Part shown: positions 1-4,822 of the stretch, one piece after another
Numbering within the stretch: position 1 is the stretch's first letter
Layout of the letters: each line of letters begins with the position of its first letter
Assembly: GCA_900551555.1 (NCBI GenBank)
Contig: URWC01000112.1
Span: 1 to 6,397 of the forward strand
Reading direction: 5' to 3'
Source: an uncultured Collinsella sp.
GTDB lineage: Bacteria > Actinomycetota > Coriobacteriia > Coriobacteriales > Coriobacteriaceae
DNA length: 6,397 bases
The notes under the pieces: generated by a model
What the model was told of the DNA's origin: nothing
What the model saw: only the letters and a program-made list of their open reading frames with translations
The model's database searches: none
Made by a program: the position numbers and the translations under genes

Positions 1-1
1 T

Positions 2-331
2 GTCAACGTCAACGGTCAGTACATGAAGGAGTACTGGGGCGAGGGTTCCGCGCGTGCCCGCAACTGGCAGCGCTACGACCTGGGCGGCGCCGCGAAGCTC
101 AGCTTCGTCGAGGGCGTCGACTCCTACGTTCCCTATGCCGGCTCCCTCAAGGACGGCGTGGGCGGCACGCTCTACAAGGTCAAGTCCACGATGTGCAACT
201 GCGGTGCCCTCTCGATCCCCGAGCTCCAGGAAAAGGCTCGCCTGACCCTGGTGAGCTCGACCTCGATCGTCGAAGGCGGCGCCCACGACGTAGTCGTCAA
301 GGATTCTCAGCAGAGCGTTTCCTATCGATAA
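2..331 (+). CDS. guaB: IMP dehydrogenase, C-terminal fragment (5' end outside window)
   Basis: This is the last 109 codons of an IMP dehydrogenase, the cytosolic enzyme that oxidises IMP to XMP with NAD+, the first committed step of GMP synthesis. The reading frame is open from base 2 and ends at TAA 329-331. Seen in the fragment: the mobile-flap region with WQRYD (fragment residues 22-26; the Arg-Tyr pair matches the family's catalytic Arg-Tyr dyad), EGVDSYVPYAG (37-47; the Glu and the VPY segment contact the active site and substrate), and STMCNCGA (62-69), the counterpart of the G-x-R-x-x-M-G-Y-x-GA segment in other IMPDHs. The end reads SIVEGGAHDVVVKD, matching the family's C-terminal H-D-V strand. 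The catalytic Cys loop and any CBS domains lie upstream of the window. The ATG at 23 is internal, not the start. The family assignment is firm; whether the full protein has CBS domains cannot be seen. Confidence 0.93.
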   Translation, partial: VNVNGQYMKEYWGEGSARARNWQRYDLGGAAKLSFVEGVDSYVPYAGSLKDGVGGTLYKVKSTMCNCGALSIPELQEKARLTLVSSTSIVEGGAHDVVVKDSQQSVSYR

Positions 332-339
332 GCGGCTTT

Positions 340-476
340 CCCAAGCACCGCACCTTGCCGTTCAAACCGTCGCTCGCGTACCAAAGTACGCATCGCTCCT
401 CTTTCACGGCAATCTGCGGCACTTGGAAAACCCGACCATGCTTGGGCGGGTAACAAATAGCGGTTGATTCACAACC
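340..476 (+). other. Structured region downstream of guaB (three successive hairpins)
   Basis: There is no gene between guaB and leuS (332-701), but the gap is rich in inverted repeats. Arm 341-361 pairs with 406-426 at 17 of 21 positions and encloses a perfect inner hairpin, GCGTAC (376-381) / GTACGC (386-391) with loop CAAA. Next come ACCCG (430-434) / CGGGT (447-451) and GGTTG (462-466) / CAACC (472-476). A competing pairing exists: CCCAAGCA (340-347) can instead pair perfectly with TGCTTGGG (439-446), which would break both the first and the second hairpin. The terminator-like hairpin at 491-525 follows. This could be the 3' UTR of the guaB mRNA, an RNA processed from it, or an independent small RNA; I see no strong promoter in front of it. 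No known riboswitch class was recognised. Confidence 0.5.
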
Positions 477-490
477 ACGTTATTTAGATA

Positions 491-534
491 AAGCGAGATG
501 CCTGCAAGTCGCAGGCATCTCGCTTGTCGTATTT
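491..534 (+). terminator. Probable rho-independent terminator after guaB
   Basis: A perfect 15-bp inverted repeat: AAGCGAGATGCCTGC (491-505) pairs with 511-525 across a 5-base loop AAGTC. The following bases are only moderately T-rich (TTGTCGTATTT, 524-534), so the hairpin is very strong but the U-tract is imperfect. It lies 160 bases after the guaB stop codon and just before the candidate leuS promoter, the expected place to separate two transcription units. Confidence 0.7.
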
Positions 535-542
535 GCTATCAT
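534..542 (+). promoter_or_regulatory. Candidate extended -10 promoter of leuS
   Basis: TGCTATCAT has the TG-n-TATnAT form of an extended -10 element. No good -35 hexamer is found 16-18 bases upstream, where the terminator stem lies; extended -10 promoters can do without one. Transcription would begin near 549, so the transcript would start almost exactly at the base of the long hairpin 551-691. The match is weak and is supported mainly by position. Confidence 0.35.
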
Positions 543-550
543 CAGTCAAG

Positions 551-691
551 TTAACCTTAGGGTCGGTCGTCTTGGCTTTGTTCGCTACAAGTTCCGCACG
601 CAAAGAAGAGCACTTAATGTGCTCTTCGTCTTGCGCAGGACTGTCCGCAGTAGCGAACAAAGCCAAGCCGACCGACCCCAGCTAAGATTAA
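551..691 (+). promoter_or_regulatory. Long leader hairpin ending at the leuS ribosome binding site
   Basis: Arms 551-587 and 651-691 pair at 35 of 37 left-arm positions. The core is 571-587 with 651-667 (17 bp, perfect), then a T570/C668 mismatch, 561-569 with 669-677 (9 bp), a 4-base right-side bulge (678-681), and an outer stem 551-560 with 682-691 (9 of 10). The apical part also folds: CGCAA (599-603) / TTGCG (631-635) and GAAGAGCAC (605-613) / GTGCTCTTC (619-627) with loop TTAAT. The outer stem ends on the first bases of AAAGGAG (690-696), the leuS Shine-Dalgarno. No U-tract follows, so it is not an intrinsic terminator for leuS. It may be a translational control element, a double-strand RNase processing site, or a small palindromic mobile element; the sequence alone does not decide. 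Confidence 0.6.
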
Positions 692-701
692 AGGAGCTGA
701 T

Positions 702-3278
702 ATGTGCGATTGCACAGATCATAAGGACGAGATCCCTGCCTACGACGCGCAGGCCATTGAGTCCAAGTGGATGAAGGCCTGGGAGGACTCCAACCTCTTT
801 GCCGTCGACACCGACGACAGCAAGCCCAAAAAGTATGTGCTCGAGATGTTCCCGTATCCGTCGGGCGACCTGCACATGGGCCACGCGCGCAACTATACCA
901 TCGGCGATGCCATGGCCCGTCAGGCCCGCATGCGCGGCTACGACGTGCTGCATCCCATCGGCTTTGACGCCTTTGGCCTGCCTGCCGAGAACGCCGCCAT
1001 CAAGCACAATACGCAGGCTGCCGCTTGGACGTACAAGAACATGGACCAGGCGCTCGCCACGATGAAGCGCATGGGCTTCTCCTACGATCTGGATCGCATG
1101 GTCAAGACCTGCAGCCCCGACTACTACCGCTGGGGTCAGTGGATTTTTGAGAAGCTGTGGGAAAAGGGCCTGGTCTACCGCAAGAAGAACCCGGTCAACT
1201 GGTGCCCCACCTGCAAGACCGTTCTGGCCAACGAGCAGGTCACCGAGGGCAAGTGTTGGCGCTGCGGCACCGAGCCCGAGAAGCGCGACCTTGAGCAGTG
1301 GTACTTCAAGATCACCGAGTACTCCCAGGAGCTGCTCGACGACCTGGAGAAGCTCCCCGGCTGGCCCGAGCGCGTCAAGCAGATGCAGGCCAACTGGATC
1401 GGTCGCTCAGAGGGCGCCGAGGTCGACTTTACCCTGTGCGACCAGGATGGCGAGCCCATCGAGGGCGACGAGGGCAAGATCACCGTCTTCACCACGCGTG
1501 CCGATACGCTCTTTGGCGTCTCCTTCTTTGTCCTTGCTCCCGAGTACGCTCGTCTGCACGAGCTCGTCGAGGGCACGGAGTACGAGGAAGCCGTTACCAA
1601 GATCGTCGAGGACTCCAAGCATATCTCTGCCGTCGAGCGTGCCCAGGGTACCCTTGAGAAGCACGGTGCCTTTACCGGCCGCTACGTGGTGAACCCCGTC
1701 AACGGCGAGAAGGTCCCCGTGTGGGTTGCCGATTATGTCGTGGCCGACTACGGCACCGGCGCCGTCATGGGCGTTCCCTGCGGCGACCAGCGCGACTTTG
1801 AGTTTGCCCGCAAGTACGACCTGCCGATCGTGCCGATCATCCTGGACGATGACGATCGCGCTGCCGTCGAGGCCAGCGGCGAGACCATCGATACCTTCCA
1901 TGCCGAGACCGTCGACTGGGATTGCGCCCACGCTGCCGAGGGTACGCTGGTCCAGTCCGGCAAGTACACCGGCATGCGCGGCGGTAAGCACTCCGAGGGC
2001 GAGGCTGCCATCGTGGCCGACCTCGAGGCCATGGGCTGCGGCCGTCGCAAGGTCGAGTTCCGCCTGCGCGACTGGCTCATCAGCCGTCAGCGCTATTGGG
2101 GCAACCCCATCCCGGCCATCCACTGTGAGCACTGCGGCATCGTTCCCGTGCCCGAGGACCAGCTGCCGGTGACGCTGCCCGAGAACCTGGACCTGGGCGC
2201 TGGCGAGACCCTCGCCGAGTGCAAGGACTTCTACGAGACCACCTGCCCGGTCTGCGGTCGCCCGGCCAAGCGCGAGACCGATACCATGGACACCTTCACC
2301 TGCTCCAGCTGGTATTACCTGCGCTATACCGATCCGCACAACACCGAGCTGCCCTTCTCCCGCGAGGCGGCCGACCGTTGGATGCCCGTCGATAACTACA
2401 TCGGCGGCATCGAGCACGCCATTTTGCACCTGCTCTACAGCCGCTTCTTTACCAAGGCGCTGCGCGACCTGGGACTGCTGAGCGTGGACGAGCCCTTCAC
2501 CAACCTGCTGTGCCAGGGCATGGTCAAGGACGAGAACGGCGACACCATGTCCAAGTCCAAGGGCAACGTCGTGCCTCCGAGCTCGGTTATCGAGCCCTAC
2601 GGCGCCGACACCATGCGTCTGGCGATTTTGTTTATCGCCCCGCCCGAGAAGGACTTCGACTGGGATCCCAAGGCCGTCGAGGGCGCCAACCGCTTTATCA
2701 AGCGCGCCTGGCGTATCGTGTGGCAGCTTGTCCAGTCGGGTGACGCCAACGTAGCCTTCGACAAGTCCGTGCTCGACGAGACCGCGATGAAGCTCTACCG
2801 CGAGCGTCACCGCACCATTGCCAAGTGCACCGAGGACTTCGATCGCGGCCAGTTCAACACCGCGATCTCGGCCGTCATGGAGCTCGTCAACGCGGCGAGC
2901 GCCTACCTCAACGCCACCGAGGGTGCTGACCGCGACAAGGCCCTGTGCTACGGCGTGGCCAAGGACATTGTGAGCGTCCTGGCGCCCATCTGCCCGTTCT
3001 GGGCCGACGAGCTGTGGCACGAGGCGCTCGGCTGCGAGGGCAACGCCTACACCGCCGCCTGGCCCGAGTTCGACCTGGCCGAGTCCATCGAGGACACGGT
3101 GCAGATCGTCGTCCAGGTGCTCGGCAAGGTCCGTGGCCGCATCGACGTGCCCCGCGATGCCTCCAACGAGGAAATGCAGGCTGCCGCCGAGGCTGCTGTC
3201 GCCAAGTGGACCGAGGGCAAGACGGTCGTCAAGGCCATTTGCGTGCCCGGCAAGCTGGTCAACCTGGTGGTTAAGTAA
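702..3278 (+). CDS. leuS: Leucyl-tRNA synthetase (class I)
   Basis: A complete 858-aa LeuRS, the usual length for bacteria. It attaches leucine to tRNA-Leu in the cytosol and hydrolyses mischarged tRNA. Class I signatures are visible: HMGH at residues 58-61 (HIGH) and TMSKS at 615-619 (KMSKS, first Lys replaced by Thr). Two Cys pairs at 168/171 and 185/188 form a probable zinc module, and 475/478 with 515/518 a second one. The CP1 editing domain lies at about 237-430, with the threonine-rich strand VFTTRADT (262-269) and GVPCGDQRD (357-365). SSWYYLRYT (535-543) and GGIEHAILHLLY (568-579) are typical of the catalytic core. The anticodon-binding helices follow KMSKS, and a small C-terminal domain starts near residue 797. 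The start is set by AAAGGAG (690-696), 5 bases before ATG 702. It appears to be monocistronic, behind a long leader hairpin and before a terminator. Confidence 0.98.
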   Translation: MCDCTDHKDEIPAYDAQAIESKWMKAWEDSNLFAVDTDDSKPKKYVLEMFPYPSGDLHMGHARNYTIGDAMARQARMRGYDVLHPIGFDAFGLPAENAAIKHNTQAAAWTYKNMDQALATMKRMGFSYDLDRMVKTCSPDYYRWGQWIFEKLWEKGLVYRKKNPVNWCPTCKTVLANEQVTEGKCWRCGTEPEKRDLEQWYFKITEYSQELLDDLEKLPGWPERVKQMQANWIGRSEGAEVDFTLCDQDGEPIEGDEGKITVFTTRADTLFGVSFFVLAPEYARLHELVEGTEYEEAVTKIVEDSKHISAVERAQGTLEKHGAFTGRYVVNPVNGEKVPVWVADYVVADYGTGAVMGVPCGDQRDFEFARKYDLPIVPIILDDDDRAAVEASGETIDTFHAETVDWDCAHAAEGTLVQSGKYTGMRGGKHSEGEAAIVADLEAMGCGRRKVEFRLRDWLISRQRYWGNPIPAIHCEHCGIVPVPEDQLPVTLPENLDLGAGETLAECKDFYETTCPVCGRPAKRETDTMDTFTCSSWYYLRYTDPHNTELPFSREAADRWMPVDNYIGGIEHAILHLLYSRFFTKALRDLGLLSVDEPFTNLLCQGMVKDENGDTMSKSKGNVVPPSSVIEPYGADTMRLAILFIAPPEKDFDWDPKAVEGANRFIKRAWRIVWQLVQSGDANVAFDKSVLDETAMKLYRERHRTIAKCTEDFDRGQFNTAISAVMELVNAASAYLNATEGADRDKALCYGVAKDIVSVLAPICPFWADELWHEALGCEGNAYTAAWPEFDLAESIEDTVQIVVQVLGKVRGRIDVPRDASNEEMQAAAEAAVAKWTEGKTVVKAICVPGKLVNLVVK

Positions 3279-3303
3279 GCACTGCGAGCATAGTTGACGT
3301 ACA

Positions 3304-3343
3304 AAAGACGAGGGGCGATCCGATGGGGGTCGTCCCTCGTTTT
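3304..3343. terminator. Bidirectional intrinsic terminator between leuS and the lipoprotein gene
   Basis: A 14-bp stem (3308-3321 with 3327-3340, including two G-T wobbles) has the 5-base loop GATGG. On the plus strand it is followed by TTTT (3340-3343); read on the minus strand it is followed by CTTTTG, from CAAAAG at 3302-3307. It sits 30 bases after the leuS stop and about 40 bases beyond the stop of the convergent minus-strand gene, so it can serve both. Confidence 0.88.
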
Positions 3344-3383
3344 GCGTTGTATGCCCCGCTTGGCTTGTGCCGAGCGCCACCCT

Positions 3384-3956
3384 CTACGGAATGTGTACCA
3401 GGTCCCTAAAGTAGACGTTGCCGGTTTGCTCCTCAAACATCCAGATGTTGAGGTAGATGTCGTTGAGGTCGTTGTTCACGTCAAAGTCCGGATCGTCGAA
3501 GGTGCCTACAAAGGTGAGCATTGCGGTCGTTTCTTCGCCTGCGGCGACGGGCTGGCGCATGCGCACGTCGCGGACGACACCGTTGACGTAGGCATAAGCA
3601 TCGACATCGCCAAACATCATGTCGACATCGGTGTTGTTTGTCACCGAAAAGACCAACACGGCGTCACCGTAGCCATCCGTGTCCTTGCCCACGCAGGTAA
3701 CATGGACGTTCTCGTCTGCCTCAAGGTCGATAGGGAACTGTTCTTGAGTGTCGGGACCTAAACCCTGGGGATCGACTATATCTTCGTCTATTTTGTCGAA
3801 ACGCTCCGAAGGCGTCGTTTTCTCGATGGCTTTGGTGCTGCCGAGATTCGGCTCGCATGGTCCGGTTTTACCATCGACGTTGCTGCAGCCCGCCAGAGCG
3901 AACGAGCAGACAGCGACGACGAGCGCGATCGTGCAGAGGGTGCCTAGGCGTTTCAT
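3384..3956 (-). CDS. Putative secreted lipoprotein of unknown function
   Basis: A 190-aa protein. The N-terminus is a clear lipoprotein signal: MKR, a hydrophobic stretch (about residues 4-21) and the lipobox LAGC with acceptor Cys at 24. After processing it would be anchored on the outer face of the membrane. Residues 25-75 look like a flexible, charged linker. The remainder (about 80-190) has alternating hydrophobic strands (VLVFSVTNNTDVDM, AMLTFVGTF, IYLNIWMF) and reads like the small Ig-like beta domains found in many Gram-positive lipoproteins of DUF4352 or DUF5067 type; that likeness is by eye only. No enzyme motif is seen. The start is supported by AAGGAG (plus-strand 3962-3967), 5 bases upstream of the ATG at 3956. 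It lies alone, convergent with leuS and divergent from rimP. Third codon positions are less GC-rich than in leuS or nusA. The function is not recognised. Confidence 0.85.
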   Translation of the reverse strand: MKRLGTLCTIALVVAVCSFALAGCSNVDGKTGPCEPNLGSTKAIEKTTPSERFDKIDEDIVDPQGLGPDTQEQFPIDLEADENVHVTCVGKDTDGYGDAVLVFSVTNNTDVDMMFGDVDAYAYVNGVVRDVRMRQPVAAGEETTAMLTFVGTFDDPDFDVNNDLNDIYLNIWMFEEQTGNVYFRDLVHIP

Positions 3957-4219
3957 GGTGTCTCCTTGCCGTAGAGGATCCGGAAGGTTGTGCGGTCTAT
4001 GCGTGAGTACGGCTTATCTGTTCCAGAATGTCCCTTACGAGCAGTCTGGCCGATGTGCGACCAGGGATGGAATGCCCATAGGGCCCGATTTGGCCGGCGC
4101 GCTGGGACGCATGGCCCGTTTTGGGCCATTTGGGTGGGCGCCGCGCAGGAGTCATCGCCTAATTGTCCTATTCTTGTGGAGAAGCTGTGGGCGCGCTGAC
4201 CTGCGAATTTCTATGGCGC
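3957..4219. other. Intergenic gap, GC-rich with short palindromes, no gene seen
   Basis: This gap separates the divergent lipoprotein gene and the rimP operon. It must hold the lipoprotein promoter, but I found no convincing minus-strand -35/-10 pair. Several short palindromes occur: GCCC/GGGC (4074-4084) and ATGGCCC (4111-4117) / GGGCCAT (4123-4129) with loop GTTTT. The two segments 4082-4095 and 4113-4127 are near-copies of GGCCCGnTTTGGCC. A 69-codon open frame (3990-4199) has no ribosome binding site and no family resemblance I recognise. Confidence 0.4.
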
Positions 4220-4259
4220 TTGCAAGTTTTCGCAGGTATTGGTATAGTTTGCTTGCAAA
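4199..4259. repeat. Inverted and direct repeats around the rimP promoter (possible operators)
   Basis: A perfect 9-bp inverted repeat, ACCTGCGAA (4199-4207) and TTCGCAGGT (4229-4237), is separated by 21 bases; its right arm lies in the spacer between -35 and -10. Separately, GCTTGCAA occurs at 4218-4225, overlapping the -35, and again at 4251-4258, over the predicted start site. The two copies are 33 bp apart, about three helical turns. The first lies in the 8-bp palindrome CTTGCAAG and the second in TTTGC-TT-GCAAA (4248-4259). Such a layout fits binding sites for a dimeric regulator; no named regulator motif was recognised. Confidence 0.45.
4220..4248 (+). promoter_or_regulatory. Promoter of the rimP-nusA-infB operon
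   Basis: TTGCAA (4220-4225), a 17-base spacer, then TATAGT (4243-4248) preceded by TGG, giving an extended -10. This is a good housekeeping sigma-factor match in an otherwise GC-rich gap. The predicted start is near 4255, which would give a leader of about 72 bases before the rimP start codon. Confidence 0.75.
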
Positions 4260-4273
4260 TGAAGTAGTAATTG

Positions 4274-4306
4274 AAAGAAGTGGGGTTTCGGCCCCGCTTC
4301 TTTTTT
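4274..4306 (+). terminator. Intrinsic terminator in the rimP leader (probable attenuator)
   Basis: The stem is GAAGTGGGG (4277-4285) with CCCCGCTTC (4292-4300), nine pairs including one T-G wobble, and loop TTTCGG. It is extended by three A-T pairs and ends in six T residues (4301-4306). This is a textbook intrinsic terminator. It begins about 20 bases after the predicted transcription start and ends 8 bases before the rimP Shine-Dalgarno, so it must be read through for the operon to be expressed. In Bacillus subtilis the rimP-nusA operon has, as I recall, been reported to be controlled by NusA-stimulated termination in its leader; applying that here is inference. Alternatively it could end transcripts from an upstream promoter, but no upstream plus-strand gene is seen. 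Confidence 0.8.
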
Positions 4307-4314
4307 GTATGGAT

Positions 4315-4320
4315 GGAGGT
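4315..4320 (+). promoter_or_regulatory. Ribosome binding site deciding the rimP start
   Basis: GGAGGT lies 6 bases before ATG 4327. An in-frame ATG at 4309 precedes this site and has no Shine-Dalgarno of its own (it directly follows the terminator T-tract), so 4327 is preferred. Confidence 0.85.
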
Positions 4321-4326
4321 GCCGCA

Positions 4327-4821
4327 ATGGTCAAGACCAAGACCGAGCAGGCGATCATCGACGCGCTCGAGGCCGTCGCTCCCCAGCACGATGTCGATAT
4401 TGTCGACGTTGAGCTCGTGGGCGCCACCAAGGCCCCCTGCGTGCGTGTGCGTATCGAGGGTGCCGAGGGTCAGAGCCTGTCGCTCAACGACGTCACGGCC
4501 AATACCAAGTGGGTCGGCGACGTGATCGAGGAGCTCGACCCCATTTCTTCGAGCTACACGCTCGAGGTGTCGAGCCCGGGTATGGCGCGCCCGCTGCGCC
4601 GCCCGCGCGACTTTGCCCGTTTTGTGGGCGAGGACTGTGAGCTCACCTCCACCGCTACCGAGGGCCGTCGCAAGTACTCCGGCAAGATTGCCGCCGCGAC
4701 CGAGACGGACGTGACCCTCGAGCTCGAGGGCGGCGAGTCCGTCACCCTCGATTTCTGTGATGTTAAAAAGTGCAAGTTGAAGCCCACCTATGACTTCAAG
4801 CCCGCGAAGGAAGGAAAGTAA
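4327..4821 (+). CDS. rimP: Ribosome maturation factor RimP
   Basis: A 164-aa protein of the RimP (formerly YhbC/YlxS) family, which binds the 30S subunit and aids its late assembly. The N-terminal alpha/beta domain (about residues 5-88) includes DVELVG (27-32) and the family signature YTLEVSSPGMARPL (77-90). A C-terminal SH3-like barrel (about 92-155) starts at RRPRDFARFVGE and has the usual SGKI and GGESVTLDF strands. Length is normal. The frame stays open far upstream, to 3748, but that stretch lies across the promoter, the terminator and the opposite-strand lipoprotein gene, so it is not coding. First gene of the operon: its TAA (4819-4821) is separated from the nusA ATG by one base, suggesting translational coupling. 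Confidence 0.96.
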   Translation: MVKTKTEQAIIDALEAVAPQHDVDIVDVELVGATKAPCVRVRIEGAEGQSLSLNDVTANTKWVGDVIEELDPISSSYTLEVSSPGMARPLRRPRDFARFVGEDCELTSTATEGRRKYSGKIAAATETDVTLELEGGESVTLDFCDVKKCKLKPTYDFKPAKEGK

Positions 4822-4822
4822 G

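Noticed and set aside
360..368. GTTCAAACC, resembling a tRNA T-loop
   Set aside because: No matching acceptor stem, D arm or anticodon arm; the upstream sequence is the guaB coding end and the segment fits the larger hairpin.
617..685. 22-codon open frame (ATG 617 to TAA 683-685) in the leuS leader, with GAAGAG upstream, as a leader peptide
   Set aside because: It contains only one Leu codon and its start lies inside the apical hairpin. The wider frame from TTG 533 has several rare Leu codons (TTA, CTA) but no ribosome binding site and overlaps the candidate -10.
332..701. T-box riboswitch controlling leuS
   Set aside because: No TGGnACC-type T-box sequence and no recognisable specifier stem; the terminator at 491-525 lies before the candidate leuS promoter.
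1407..3380. 657-codon open frame antisense to leuS
   Set aside because: It mirrors leuS; long antisense frames arise from GC-rich third codon positions. The translation is low-complexity (Gly, Val, Leu, Asp, His), with no family motif, and its start lies beside the bidirectional terminator.
3990..4199. 69-codon plus-strand open frame in the lipoprotein-rimP gap
   Set aside because: No Shine-Dalgarno, no recognisable similarity, and it runs through palindromic sequence; most likely chance.
3748..4326. Upstream in-frame extension of rimP
   Set aside because: It overlaps the opposite-strand lipoprotein gene, the rimP promoter and the leader terminator; the GGAGGT site fixes the start at 4327 and RimP has normal length from there.
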